From: Acidobacteriota bacterium
GTDB lineage: Bacteria; Acidobacteriota; G020349885
DNA: 64,000 nucleotides
Assembly (NCBI GenBank): GCA_020349885.1
Contig: CP070701.1
Coordinates: forward strand, 1,481,678-1,545,677
Reading direction: 5' to 3'
Shown: positions 54,334 through 63,910 of the stretch, in pieces
Layout: the number at the start of each line of letters is the position of its first letter
Numbering within the stretch: position 1 is the stretch's first letter
The notes under the pieces: model-generated
Database searches by the model: none
What the model was told of the DNA's origin: nothing
The model's input: only the letters and a program-made list of their open reading frames with translations
Translations under genes and position numbers: made by a program

Positions 54334-57300
54334 ATGACACGAAAGCGGTGGCTCATCCTTTCGGTTGCGGCGATGGGGGCTGGCTTTATGCCGGTGGCAG
54401 TATGGGGAGGTGAAGCGTCTGCGTCCCAAGGGAAAGGCCCGCCGCGCGTCGGCGGCGAAGTCGAGATAGCCGACGTCCCCTTCGACGTAAACGAAATCAT
54501 CCGCACCGTCCGGAAAAACCGCGGCCTACCCGAAGAACCTCCGCGCCAAGGATTCCGCGCCGAGGCACGCGGCGAGCGGCCGTTCGCGTCCAAAGGGAAT
54601 GCCTTCTCGCATGAGACGCCACGCTTCCAGGCGGAGATTGGGCAGGATGGATTGCGGTATTTCGCGCAAGGAAATAAGGAAAAACCCGATTTCGAGATTC
54701 TTTCCGTTCGCTTCGAGCGGGGGGGCAATACGCATACGGTGTTTGGAAAAGGCCGCCTGGAGGAGCACTCGCCCGGCCTTCTCAAAGGCGAAGCGCGCGA
54801 CGGCGTGACGCCTTACGTGCGAAACCGCGGGGAGGAAGGGATAGAAATCTACTGGACGGTTGATGAGCCGCTCAGCCCCGAGGCTTCGGCGTTGCGCGTG
54901 CGTCTTGCGATCCGCTCCTCGGGCGAGCCGCGGGAGCATCCGGAGGGTTTGGTGTTTCCGGCCAAGGGGGAAAAGGGTCAAGTAACCTTCTCCAACGTGA
55001 CCTTGGTTGACGCGGCGGGGCGTCTGGAAAGAATTCGGCCCTCGCTTGCAACCGGCCGCGAGATTCTGTTCGAGGTGTCGCGCGGATTTCTAGAGAATAC
55101 CCGGTATCCCATCCTGATTGACCCGACGGTGGGGCCGGAGTTTCCGGTGGAGCCGAGTCCGGTGATTGGCTGGGCGGTATACACACGGCATATTTCTGTT
55201 GCTTCGAATGGGGCAGATTATTTTGTAGCCTGGAGCGATAGTCGAATGTCCGGCGGTTATGATATTTTTGGAACACGGGTCACGTCAGCAGGAGCAGTGC
55301 TTGACCAAACAGGAATAATTATTTCCACGGAAGCGAGTTGGCAAGATTATCCCTCTGTCGCGTCGAACGGGACGGATTACCTTGTGGTATGGGAAGACAG
55401 CCGAAATCAGTTCGGCACGGGTGATGACATCTATGGAGCGCGAATCAGATCATCCGATGGAGTGTTGCTCGACGGCCCTCCTGATATAGGCGGCATTGTC
55501 ATCTCCGCGGCGGCAGGCCACCAGCGGTTTCCCTCCGTGACTTCGAACGGGACGGACTATTTCGTTGCGTGGAACGTCAGCAACGCTATCGTCTACGGGG
55601 CGCGCGTGGCCTCGGATGGAACGGTGCTCGACCCCACGGACATCGTCATCTCCTTTGGGGCAAACAGGCCCTCGGTGGCCTCGAATGGGACGGACTATTT
55701 TGTCGCGTGGCAAGACGATCGAAACGGCACGGACAGCGACGTCTACGGGGCGCGCTTGGCCTCCTCGGATGGGGCGGTGCTCGACCCCACGGGCATCGCC
55801 GTCTCCACGGCGGCAAGCGGCCAAGAGTACCCCTCCGTAGCCTCAGACGGGACGGACTATTTCATCGCGTGGACAGACTACCGAAACGGCGGGTCACCCG
55901 ACATATACGGGGCGCGGGTGCAGGCGTCCGATGGCTTGCTCCTTGACGGCCCGTCTGACACGGGAGGCATCGCCGTCTCCACGGAGGTACACACACAGCT
56001 TTACCCCTCGGTGGCTTCGAACGGGACGGACTATTTCGTCGCGTGGCGGGATGAACGAATCAGCCCGTTCGACGATATCTACGGGGCGCGCGTCCGCGCT
56101 TCGGACGGCTTGCTCCTTGACGGCCCGCCTGACACGGGAGGCATCTTCGTAGGCGACGCTGACTCCTCGATGGCGGGCGTCCTGAGGGTTCTTTCCGTCG
56201 CTTCGAACGGGACGGACTATTTCGTGGCGTGGTGGTGGAGGGACTCGGCCGTTATCGGGACGCGGGTGACGGCGGCGGGGACGGTGCTCGATCCCACGGG
56301 CATCGCCGTCTCGATAGCAGCGAGCGGTCAATTATATCCTTCCATTGCTTCAAACGGAACAGGTTATTTTGTGGCCTGGAATGACACTCGAAACGCAACA
56401 TACTATGACATTTACGGAGCGCGGGTAGCCTCCGACGGGACGGTTCTTGACCCGACGGCCATTGCCGTCTCGACGGAAGTCGATTCCCAATTTTTTTCGT
56501 CTGTCGCCTCAAACGGAACGGATTATTTCGTGGTTTGGATAGATGGAAGTTATGAAGGAGACATCCAGGGGGCACGTGTAACGTCTGCCGGAACCGTTCT
56601 TGACCCTACAGGCATCGTTATCTCAAACGCACAATACGACCAATCGAATCCATCCGTTACCTCAAACGGAACGGATTATTTCGTCACGTGGGAAGACAAG
56701 CGAAACTGGGGCGTGTCATACTATGATATCTACGGCACACGTGTGCGCGCGTCGGATGGGGCGCTACTTGATGGGCCGCCTGACACGGGAGGCATTGCTA
56801 TCTCAACAGTACCAAGAGCACAATACGCTCCCTCTGTTGCGTCGAACGGGACGGATTATTTCGTCGCGTGGGAGGACCAGCGGAACGACGGTGGATGCTA
56901 CTGCATTACGGATATCTACGGGGCGCGAGTGACCTCGGATGGGACGGTGCTCGACCCCGCGGGCATCGCCGTCTCCACGGCGGTGGAAAACCGGTACAAC
57001 CCCTCGGCAGCCTCGAACGGGACGGACTATTTCGTGGTGTGGTCTGATGGCCGAAGCGGCGCCGATATCTATGGGGCACGGGTGCGGGCGTCGGATGGCC
57101 TGCTCCTCGATGGCCCTCCTGATATAGGCGGCATCGCCGTCTCCACGCTGCCGGACGGCCAGGCCCGCCCATCGGTAGCTTCGAACGGGACGGATTATTT
57201 CGTGGCGTGGCAGGATTACCGGAACGGCACGGGTGCGGATATCTACGGGGCGCGCGTGGCCTCATCGGATGGCACGGTGCTCGACCCGTCGGGATTGCTC

Positions 57301-58809
57301 ATTCAACAAAGTCCTTATCATGACCGCCCTCCCGCCGTCGCCTATTCTTCCTGCGGAAAATATCTTATTGCTTACTATCGCTATTACGAAGATTCCAATT
57401 TTCAAAATCAACGCATCATAGCGCGCACGTTTTATGATGACAGTAGTATCCCTGATGTTAAATATGATATAAGCTTCGATCCCGTAGCGACTCTTGCAGA
57501 AGCTTGCGGTGACGGGGACGGGGTGGTTGAGCCCGGGGAAGAGTGGGAGGTGACGGTGCAGCTCATCAACAGCAGCGTTTGCGTTGCCGCAAACAACGTG
57601 TGGGCCGATCTCACGGTAAACCCGGGCTCGGTGGTAGCCGCTGGCGTTAGCAACAATCCGGGCTTCTACGGAAACATTCCCACGGACGGCACGGCGCAGT
57701 TTGCGTATTCCTTCGTTGTGGACGCGGGTGCGGTGTGCGTGAACGACCTCACCTTTGACGTGACGGGCATTGTCTCGGATGAGGGGGCGTATCCTGACGA
57801 AATCGCCGCGTTCACAGTCCAGGTGGGCAGGATCAATCCCGGTCCTACGGAAATCGGAGGGCAGGCGACGAGCCCGTTGACGGCTAAAAACGAGACATTG
57901 AGTTCCAATTTCTCGCCCGCTTTTACCATTCCGGGCGCAGCGGAATCAGCCACCCTTTCTTATACATTGAGCGGTACGACGGACTTGGTGAACTGTGTCG
58001 AGGTGGCGCTTGTGGACCCGTTCGCGAAGGCGACGGTCGTGAAGCCGCTCGGAGTGGCGGACTCGAATCCCTACGGCGTGACCGGGCTCTACACGGGGCT
58101 GGGCACGTACCAGCTTCGCCTGATGGAGGACGGCGGGGGCTGCGGCGGCGGCGGCGATGCGACCGTCACGGCGGGGACGCTGAGCGTAACGGCTCCGGAC
58201 GTTACGGAGTGCGACGCGGGCGGGTGCTGCGGCCCCGCGGCCATGATTACCGACTGGGTCTGCGATTGCTTCGGCAATGTGGTGCTCGACGCTAATCCGT
58301 CGGGCGGGATGCCGCCGTATAGTTATTTGTGGAGCACGGGTGCGACGACGCAGACGATCGCCGTGCCTTCCTGTGGAAGCGGGCCCTACTCGGTGACGGT
58401 GACGGATGCATTGGGGTGCTCGGGAAGCGACAACAACTTCTTTGTGAATCTGTGCTGCGATCCGTGGCCGGTCGAGCCTTCGGCGTTCGGCGTGCCGCCC
58501 CTTATCGTAGAGGATCCTGCAGCAACACAGATTACGCTGGAAGAAATGTACTGTGGTGTCTATAACCTTCATGTCGGTCAATTGAGCGATCTCGTCTCGG
58601 GTCTTTACGACACGACCGTCGGCGGCACGACGTGCTTTATTTCGGTGTGGACGGATAACGGAGACGGGACCGTCACGCTGGATGTCACCATTCCGGACAA
58701 CTCGTGGTTCGTGCTCAGCGGGTCCACGATCCTGGGAGTATCGAGCGCGGGCCTCGACAGCGACGGAACCGAGCGGTCGTCGATGGGCTTTTGGTCTTGC
58801 GGCCTTTAG
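54334..58809 (+). CDS. Giant secreted repeat protein
   Basis: 1491 residues. Signal peptide (LILSVAAMGAGFMPVAVWGG). Residues about 30-270 form a non-repetitive N-terminal domain with RVRLAIRSSGEPREHPEGL and EVSRGFLENTRYPILIDPTV. Residues about 285-1015 contain thirteen copies of ~55 residues with PSVASNGTDYFVAW followed by (D/N)xRNGxxxDIYGARV, SSDGTVLDPTGIAVST; likely blades of large propellers. The last ~450 residues hold a segment resembling a Cys-paired Ig-like domain (ACGDGDGVVEPGEEWEVTVQ), an acidic Cys-rich part (CDAGGCCGPAAMITDWVCDC), and a YSVTVTDALGCSG SprB-like repeat. Probably an adhesin or matrix protein. No sorting motif recognised at the end. Confidence 0.85.
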   Translation: MTRKRWLILSVAAMGAGFMPVAVWGGEASASQGKGPPRVGGEVEIADVPFDVNEIIRTVRKNRGLPEEPPRQGFRAEARGERPFASKGNAFSHETPRFQAEIGQDGLRYFAQGNKEKPDFEILSVRFERGGNTHTVFGKGRLEEHSPGLLKGEARDGVTPYVRNRGEEGIEIYWTVDEPLSPEASALRVRLAIRSSGEPREHPEGLVFPAKGEKGQVTFSNVTLVDAAGRLERIRPSLATGREILFEVSRGFLENTRYPILIDPTVGPEFPVEPSPVIGWAVYTRHISVASNGADYFVAWSDSRMSGGYDIFGTRVTSAGAVLDQTGIIISTEASWQDYPSVASNGTDYLVVWEDSRNQFGTGDDIYGARIRSSDGVLLDGPPDIGGIVISAAAGHQRFPSVTSNGTDYFVAWNVSNAIVYGARVASDGTVLDPTDIVISFGANRPSVASNGTDYFVAWQDDRNGTDSDVYGARLASSDGAVLDPTGIAVSTAASGQEYPSVASDGTDYFIAWTDYRNGGSPDIYGARVQASDGLLLDGPSDTGGIAVSTEVHTQLYPSVASNGTDYFVAWRDERISPFDDIYGARVRASDGLLLDGPPDTGGIFVGDADSSMAGVLRVLSVASNGTDYFVAWWWRDSAVIGTRVTAAGTVLDPTGIAVSIAASGQLYPSIASNGTGYFVAWNDTRNATYYDIYGARVASDGTVLDPTAIAVSTEVDSQFFSSVASNGTDYFVVWIDGSYEGDIQGARVTSAGTVLDPTGIVISNAQYDQSNPSVTSNGTDYFVTWEDKRNWGVSYYDIYGTRVRASDGALLDGPPDTGGIAISTVPRAQYAPSVASNGTDYFVAWEDQRNDGGCYCITDIYGARVTSDGTVLDPAGIAVSTAVENRYNPSAASNGTDYFVVWSDGRSGADIYGARVRASDGLLLDGPPDIGGIAVSTLPDGQARPSVASNGTDYFVAWQDYRNGTGADIYGARVASSDGTVLDPSGLLIQQSPYHDRPPAVAYSSCGKYLIAYYRYYEDSNFQNQRIIARTFYDDSSIPDVKYDISFDPVATLAEACGDGDGVVEPGEEWEVTVQLINSSVCVAANNVWADLTVNPGSVVAAGVSNNPGFYGNIPTDGTAQFAYSFVVDAGAVCVNDLTFDVTGIVSDEGAYPDEIAAFTVQVGRINPGPTEIGGQATSPLTAKNETLSSNFSPAFTIPGAAESATLSYTLSGTTDLVNCVEVALVDPFAKATVVKPLGVADSNPYGVTGLYTGLGTYQLRLMEDGGGCGGGGDATVTAGTLSVTAPDVTECDAGGCCGPAAMITDWVCDCFGNVVLDANPSGGMPPYSYLWSTGATTQTIAVPSCGSGPYSVTVTDALGCSGSDNNFFVNLCCDPWPVEPSAFGVPPLIVEDPAATQITLEEMYCGVYNLHVGQLSDLVSGLYDTTVGGTTCFISVWTDNGDGTVTLDVTIPDNSWFVLSGSTILGVSSAGLDSDGTERSSMGFWSCGL

Positions 58810-58815
58810 GTTCGT

Positions 58816-58911
58816 GGCCCCAAGAAGGGGCCGGTAGCCAAGGGTCAGAGAGAAGGAATTCTCGCTAATCCCTGAACCCTGGCCCCTGACTGCTAACCCC
58901 TGATCCCTACC
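58816..58911. repeat. Hairpin and inverted repeat array between the giant gene and uvrA
   Basis: First GGCCCC-AAGAA-GGGGCC (58816-58832), a likely terminator. Then left arm CCGGTAGCCAAGGGTCAG and right arm CCCTGAACCCTGGCCCCTGA and CCCCTGATCCCTACCGG; the right arm repeats CCCTGA(A/T)CC units and pairs imperfectly with the left. Confidence 0.6.
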
Positions 58912-61900
58912 GGTCTTTCCGTTTCCGCTTCGCCGGACAGGCCCATCGCCCGCAGGAAGCGCCCCGTGTGCGACGCCTCGCACCGCGCCACCTCCTCGGG
59001 CGCTCCTTCGGCCACGATGCGCCCGCCCCGCTCGCCCGCCTCGGGGCCCAGGTCGATCACCCAGTCGGCGTTCTTGATGACGTCCAGGTGGTGCTCGATG
59101 ACGACGAGGGTGTTGCCGCTTTCGACGAGGCGCTCGAAGGCCGCAAGGAGCGTCGAGACGTCCTCGAGGTGGAGGCCCGTGGTGGGCTCGTCGAAAAGGT
59201 AGACGGCGTGCGTGCGCCGCGTGCCGAGCACGGAGGCAAGCTTCATGCGCTGCGCCTCGCCACCGGAGAGCGTGCTCGTGGACTGGCCGAGGCGCAGGTA
59301 CCCGAGGCCCACGTCGCGCAGCGACTCGAGGCGCTCGGTGACATCCGGCCGGTCGCCGAAGAGCCCCATGGCGTCGTCCACCGTCATCTCGCAGACGTCG
59401 TGGATGTTGGTGCCCCGGTAGGCGATGTCGAGGACGGGGCGCTGAAAGCGCCTGCCGCCGCACACCTCGCATGGGAGGCGAACGTTCGCCAGAAACTGCA
59501 TGTCCACCTCCGTCCAGCCGAGGCCGCCGCACGCTTCGCAGCGCCCTTTGGGGGAGTTGAACGAGAAGTGGCCGGCGTCGTAGCCGCGCGCGCGCGCCGC
59601 CGCCGTCGCGGCGAAAAGCGCCCGGACCGGCGCGAGCGCGCCGGTGACGGTGAGGGCGTTCGAGCGGGCGCTTCGTCCGAGCGGCGACTGGTCCACGAGC
59701 GCCATGGTCGCAAGGCGGTCGAATCCTTTGATGCGCCGGCAGAGAAGCGGCTTCGGCGGCTCCGCCCCGCTCCGGGCGGAGGCGGAATGGTGTTCGTACT
59801 CGGTGAAGAGCACGTCGCGCACGAGCGTGCTTTTGCCGGAGCCCGAGACGCCCGTGACGACGACCATGCAGCCCAGCGGAATGCGGGCGTTCAGGCCGTG
59901 CAGGTTGTGGCAGGCGATGCCTTCGAGTTGAAGGGAGCGTTCGGAACGAGCTTGCTCCCTGCCCTGCCTGAGGGGCAGGCGAAGCGCCCGGTCGGGGCGG
60001 CGGGGCACTTCGCGCTCGCCGCGGAGGTACGAGGCCGTGAGCGTATCGAGCGTTCGGAAATCCAGCGCCCGGTGCGACGCCATCCGCTCGCCGCCGCGGC
60101 TTCCCGCCCCGGGGCCGAGCTCCACCACGTGGTCGGCGGCTTCGATGACCGCGCGGTCGTGCTCCACGACGACGAGCGTGTTTCCCGCGTCGCGCAGGGA
60201 CTTCAGGACGCCGAGGAGATGCTCCGTGTCGCGCGCGTGCAGCCCCACGGTGGGCTCGTCGAGAATGATGAGCGTTCCCGTGAGCGCCGAGCCGAGAAGC
60301 GTCGCCAGGGCGATGCGCTGCGCCTCGCCCCCCGAGAGCGTCGCCGTCAGGCGGTCGAGCGTCAGATACCCGAGCCCCACGCGGCGCAGGTACCGGAGGC
60401 GCGCAAGCAGTTCCTCGAAAATCTTGTCGGCCACGAGCCTCTCCTCCTCGGAGAGCGAAAGCCCTTCGAGGAAGCTCAACGCCTCCTCGATGGTCATCAC
60501 GGAGACGGCGGCTATGGTTTTTCCGCCCACTTCGAACCGCAGCGCCTCGGGGCGGAGGCGCGCGCCCCGGCAAGCCGTGCAATCGGTGTACTTGCGGTAG
60601 CGGCTCAGATAGACGCGCACGTGGAGCCTGTAGGCCTTTTCCTGGAGGTGCTCGAAGAATCCTTCGATGCCCGGAAAGTCATGCCAGCCCTGGCCCGCGC
60701 CCTTCCAGAGCAGGCGGCGCTCGCGCTTCGTGAGCTTTCCGTAGGGCACGTCAGTGCGAACGTTTTTCCTTCGCGCGAAATCGAGCATCTCCCCGAAAAT
60801 TTCCTCCCGGCTCTCCTGGTCCCACGGCTTGACGGCGCCTTCCTCGAGCGTGAGCGCCGGGTCGGGCACAATCTTTCGCTCGTCGAGCGAGAGGGTGTTT
60901 CCGAAGCCCTTGCATGCGCGACAGGCTCCCTGCGGATGGTTAAAGCTGAAGAGGGCGGGCTCGGGCGGAAGCATCTCGCAGCCGCAGCGGTCGCAGGCGA
61001 ATTTTTTCGAGAACGGAATTTCTTCGCCTTCCACCGTCCGGAGCACGGTCCAGCCGCCGCCCGCCGTCGAGGACTGTCCGGCAGACGGCGGCCCCAGACT
61101 CTCCGGCCGGGAGAGGGCGCGAAAGCAGGTTTCGACCGAATCGGCGAGTCTTTTCCATTCCCCCGACTCGACGCCGAAGCGGTCCACGACGACGAGAACG
61201 CGGTCTTCCGGGCGGAGCTGCCGCTCGGCCCATGTCTCGAGCTCGGCGAGCGTGTCGTTATCGAAGATTCTCACGAAACCCTCTTTGAGGAGTGCGCCGG
61301 CAAGCTCTCTGCTGGAGAGTCCATCCACATCGTCCAACGGGTACGTAACGAAGAGGCGCGTCGAACGCGGCATGGCCTGCACGAACTGCACCACGTCGTC
61401 CACGCTTCGGCGCTTGACCTCGCCGTGCCCCCGCGGGCACATGGCGCGTCCCGTGCGGGCGAACAGGAGGCGCAGGTAGTCGCTCACCTCGGTCGCCGTT
61501 CCCACCGTGGAGCGCTTGCCCTTCGCGGGGTTGCGCTGCCCGACGGCGATGGCCGGGTAGAGCCCCTCGACGGCGTCCACGTCGGGCTTTTCCATGCGCT
61601 CGAGGAACTGCCGCGCGTACGACGAAAGCGACTCGACGTAGCGGCGCTGCCCCTCGGCGTAGAGCGTGTCGAAGGCGAGGCTCGATTTGCCGGAGCCCGA
61701 AACGCCCGTGATCACCGTGAGCGTGCGGGAGGGAATGTCGCACGAGAAGTTTTTGAGGTTGTGGACGCGCGCGCCGCGAACACGAATGGGCGGCCACTCG
61801 CTTGGCGGGGTGTCCCGTGCAGGGGCGGGACTCCGCTTTTTGTTTTTGGCGGGCTGGGACGCCGCTTTGCTCGCCCTCTGGCGCACGGGGGATTTACCCC

Positions 61901-61946
61901 GACATGTCGTGGGCTTGTCCCGACTGCGTCGGGACCGGTGGGGCAT
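58893..61946 (-). CDS. uvrA: Excinuclease ABC subunit A
   Basis: 1017 residues, longer than the usual ~940. Nucleotide-excision-repair damage sensor. ABC ATPase [21 protein letters not shown]; zinc region [20 protein letters not shown] and CRACKGFG; signature [33 protein letters not shown]; zinc motif CEACGGLGW and [23 protein letters not shown]. The N-terminal 50 residues before [15 protein letters not shown] are basic and repeat-derived (palindrome at 61918-61934), and a palindromic stretch (59961-59980) encodes residues between the two halves ([17 protein letters not shown]). Start overlaps the upstream stop as TAATG, so it is co-translated with the cyclic-nucleotide/FHA gene. Confidence 0.95.
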   Translation of the reverse strand: MPHRSRRSRDKPTTCRGKSPVRQRASKAASQPAKNKKRSPAPARDTPPSEWPPIRVRGARVHNLKNFSCDIPSRTLTVITGVSGSGKSSLAFDTLYAEGQRRYVESLSSYARQFLERMEKPDVDAVEGLYPAIAVGQRNPAKGKRSTVGTATEVSDYLRLLFARTGRAMCPRGHGEVKRRSVDDVVQFVQAMPRSTRLFVTYPLDDVDGLSSRELAGALLKEGFVRIFDNDTLAELETWAERQLRPEDRVLVVVDRFGVESGEWKRLADSVETCFRALSRPESLGPPSAGQSSTAGGGWTVLRTVEGEEIPFSKKFACDRCGCEMLPPEPALFSFNHPQGACRACKGFGNTLSLDERKIVPDPALTLEEGAVKPWDQESREEIFGEMLDFARRKNVRTDVPYGKLTKRERRLLWKGAGQGWHDFPGIEGFFEHLQEKAYRLHVRVYLSRYRKYTDCTACRGARLRPEALRFEVGGKTIAAVSVMTIEEALSFLEGLSLSEEERLVADKIFEELLARLRYLRRVGLGYLTLDRLTATLSGGEAQRIALATLLGSALTGTLIILDEPTVGLHARDTEHLLGVLKSLRDAGNTLVVVEHDRAVIEAADHVVELGPGAGSRGGERMASHRALDFRTLDTLTASYLRGEREVPRRPDRALRLPLRQGREQARSERSLQLEGIACHNLHGLNARIPLGCMVVVTGVSGSGKSTLVRDVLFTEYEHHSASARSGAEPPKPLLCRRIKGFDRLATMALVDQSPLGRSARSNALTVTGALAPVRALFAATAAARARGYDAGHFSFNSPKGRCEACGGLGWTEVDMQFLANVRLPCEVCGGRRFQRPVLDIAYRGTNIHDVCEMTVDDAMGLFGDRPDVTERLESLRDVGLGYLRLGQSTSTLSGGEAQRMKLASVLGTRRTHAVYLFDEPTTGLHLEDVSTLLAAFERLVESGNTLVVIEHHLDVIKNADWVIDLGPEAGERGGRIVAEGAPEEVARCEASHTGRFLRAMGLSGEAETERPVGIRG
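61918..61934. repeat. Palindrome near the start of uvrA
   Basis: TCCCGAC-TGC-GTCGGGA, a perfect seven-base stem over codons 5-10 of uvrA. Related to the palindrome at the start of dnaB. Confidence 0.6.
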
Positions 61947-62728
61947 TACGTTCCGGGTAGGACGAAGTGGAGCGGCACCATGCCCAGGAGCAGCCGGTCG
62001 TCGCCCGAGACGGCCGTGAGCACCCCGGGGCGGATGCGCTTGCCGTTGACGTAGGTGCCGTTCAGGGCGCCGACCTCTTCGGCCAGGTAAAACTTGCCGT
62101 CCTTCGAGATGAGGCGGGCATGACGGCGGGACACGGAGCGTGCGCTTTCCTCCTCAGAGAGGTCTACGTCCGGAGTGATTCCCGTCACGGGGTCGGCGCG
62201 GCCGATGAGCGTCTCGTGTTTGGAAACGGAATATTCCTTGTTGGTCTCCTCGTTTCGGAGAATCGCAAGCACCGCACCCGATGGGGTCGGCTCCGTCGTG
62301 GGTTGCGCCACCTCGTGCGCCTCGTAAACCATGGGCTGCTTCTCGTCGGCGTGGTCCAGGAGGAGCGCTTCGATTTTCTTGTCCATCTCGCGCAGGCGCA
62401 CCGAGAATTTCCGAAGCATCCGCACCGCGATTTCCGTGTTCGAGCGAATCATTGCGTCGAAGGTCGAGCCGTCGATCCGCACCACTTCGCAGTCCTCCAG
62501 CGCGGTGACCGTTGCGGTGCGAGGCAGGTGCTCGAGGAGCGACATCTCGCCGAAGAAATCGCCCTTGCCGAAGACGGCCAGGCGGCGGGAGGTGTCGCCG
62601 ATCTTCTTGTCCACGGCCACCGTGCCGCTCTGGATGATGTACATGTCCGTTCCCAAGTCTCCCTCCTTGAAGATGACCTCTTCCTTGGGAAACTTGACAA
62701 GATACTGCTCGAATGCCGGCGCAACCAT
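61946..62728 (-). CDS. Cyclic-nucleotide-binding and FHA domain protein
   Basis: 260 residues. Residues about 15-120: a CRP-like cyclic-nucleotide-binding fold ([46 protein letters not shown]). Residues about 160-255: an FHA domain ([49 protein letters not shown]) that would read phosphothreonine. No DNA-binding helix-turn-helix follows the nucleotide domain, so it is a signal adaptor rather than a CRP-type regulator. Good promoter (62758-62787) and AAAGG before the start. It is co-transcribed and stop-start coupled with uvrA. Confidence 0.88.
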   Translation of the reverse strand: MVAPAFEQYLVKFPKEEVIFKEGDLGTDMYIIQSGTVAVDKKIGDTSRRLAVFGKGDFFGEMSLLEHLPRTATVTALEDCEVVRIDGSTFDAMIRSNTEIAVRMLRKFSVRLREMDKKIEALLLDHADEKQPMVYEAHEVAQPTTEPTPSGAVLAILRNEETNKEYSVSKHETLIGRADPVTGITPDVDLSEEESARSVSRRHARLISKDGKFYLAEEVGALNGTYVNGKRIRPGVLTAVSGDDRLLLGMVPLHFVLPGT

Positions 62729-62757
62729 AGAGAAGCCTTTTCTCGTTTGAACCCTCC

Positions 62758-62787
62758 ATTATAGAAAGGCGTTCCGTGCGGTGTCAA
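62758..62787 (-). promoter_or_regulatory. Sigma-70-type promoter of the cyclic-nucleotide/FHA-uvrA operon
   Basis: On the minus strand TTGACA (62787-62782), 18-bp spacer, TATAAT (62763-62758). Both boxes match consensus. No LexA-type box recognised beside it. Confidence 0.8.
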
Positions 62788-62976
62788 TCGAGGCGCGAAC
62801 TCTGACCCAATCTCTCCTCACGTTCGCCGCCGCTTCGTCGTGCTCGACCCAAAGTTCGGGATGCGGGAAAGCAGGCGTACCGCATTCTTGCGTGGCGTAG
62901 CGACCAAGCCAAGGTATAATGGTTCTTGCATGGCTTCACGCGTGCAACGGTGCTGTCTTTGCGAAGGAAGTCCGCT

Positions 62977-63435
62977 ATGCCTCTGAAAATTCTTGCCACC
63001 AACCGGAAAGCCTCGTTTCAATATCACCTCGAGGAGCGCTTCGAGGCCGGCATTGCGCTTCTAGGCTCCGAGGCTAAGTCGTGCCGCGAGGGGCGCGCGA
63101 GCCTCGGCGAGGGCTACGTGCATCTGCGAAACGATGAGGCGTTTCTTGCGGGCGTCCACATCAGCCCTTTCAGCAAAGCGGCGGCCTGGGTCCCCGACCC
63201 CGTGCGCGAGCGGCGGCTTTTGCTCCACAAGTCCGAAATAAGGAAATTAACGGGCCGCGTCACCCAGCGCGGCTATACCGTCGTCCCCACGAAGCTGTAC
63301 CTAGACGCCAAGGGCAGGATCAAGGTCGAGATTGCGCTCGCGAAGGGCAAGAGGATGACAGACAAACGCGAGCGCATCAAGAAGCGCATTCATGACCGCG
63401 AGGCCGCGGCCGCGATGAAGCGCCACCGAAGATAG
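62977..63435 (+). CDS. smpB: SsrA-binding protein SmpB
   Basis: 152 residues from ATG 62977, with GGAAG before it; the upstream ATG at 62926 adds residues unlike the family. Partner of tmRNA in ribosome rescue. Motifs: KILATNRKASFQYHLEERF, GIALLGSEAKSCREGRASL, LLLHKSEIRKL, RGYTVVPTKLYLDAKGRIKVEIALAKGK, and the basic C-terminal tail (KRERIKKRIHDREAAAAMKR) that enters the decoding centre. TATAAT at 62915-62920 is a likely -10 box. No tmRNA gene is visible beside it. Confidence 0.96.
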   Translation: MPLKILATNRKASFQYHLEERFEAGIALLGSEAKSCREGRASLGEGYVHLRNDEAFLAGVHISPFSKAAAWVPDPVRERRLLLHKSEIRKLTGRVTQRGYTVVPTKLYLDAKGRIKVEIALAKGKRMTDKRERIKKRIHDREAAAAMKRHRR

Positions 63436-63465
63436 GAACATAGGAAGGCTAAAGAAGCAATTGGC

Positions 63466-63484
63466 GATCCACCGTCGGTGGATC
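63466..63484. terminator. Hairpin downstream of smpB
   Basis: GATCCACC-GTC-GGTGGATC, perfect eight-base stem, 31 bases after the smpB stop. No T run follows, so termination is uncertain. Confidence 0.4.
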
Positions 63485-63610
63485 TGCTCTGAGATAATCC
63501 CCCTTTATCCCCTGGCTGCGGCTCAGAGGACTCGGAGCAGTCGGCAGCCTTAGGCGGGCCGGCCCCGGCGGGGACATATTAGGGGAATTTCAACAAAGCG
63601 GAAGAGTCGT

Positions 63611-63910
63611 TCAGCGCCGACGACCTCGCTTGCCCCGCCCCGAGCGGGGCGGGCGGCGCTGCCGGTTGGTTTTGACGTTACGGCGTACGGATTTTTTACC
63701 CTTGCCGTAGACGATCCAGTCGAGCGAGCATTTGGTGATCTGCACCAAGCGATTGAGAAACCAAAGCGACGGCTTGGTGCTGCCGCGTTCCACCTGCGAC
63801 ACGTAGCCTTGGTCGCAGCCGATGAGCTGGGCAAACTCAGTTTGTGTCTGCGGCAGGCGCAGTTGCTTGATGCGGCCGCCGATTTTTTTGAGATTCACTC
63901 GCTGCTTCAT
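63611..63910 (-). CDS. Small XRE-family DNA-binding protein
   Basis: 99 residues. Helix-turn-helix of the Cro/C1 type: IGGRIKQLRLPQTQTEFAQLIGCDQGYVSQVERGSTKPS, then a helix (LWFLNRLVQITKCSLDWIVYG). The C-terminal 25 residues are Arg/Lys-rich and are partly encoded by a palindrome (CCCGCCCC / GGGGCGGG, about 63632-63654), so they may not be part of the original protein. Target unknown. No toxin partner is visible before the window ends. Confidence 0.7.
   Translation of the reverse strand: MKQRVNLKKIGGRIKQLRLPQTQTEFAQLIGCDQGYVSQVERGSTKPSLWFLNRLVQITKCSLDWIVYGKGKKSVRRNVKTNRQRRPPRSGRGKRGRRR

Noticed and set aside
57946..60582. An 878-residue minus-strand frame spanning the end of the giant repeat gene and part of uvrA
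   Set aside because: It is out of frame with uvrA and is a composite shadow of two genes.
58968..62054. A 1028-residue open frame opposite uvrA
   Set aside because: It is the antisense shadow of uvrA in GC-rich DNA: composition is Arg/His/Ala-rich with no domain or ribosome-binding site, while uvrA on the other strand has all motifs.
63485..63520. CTGAGATAATCCCC resembling part of a TPP riboswitch
   Set aside because: The other conserved TPP elements (ACCCTT, GAACCTGATC) are missing and no thiamine gene follows.
63436..63610. tmRNA gene next to smpB
   Set aside because: No tRNA-like ends or tag-coding frame. Only a palindrome and unremarkable sequence.
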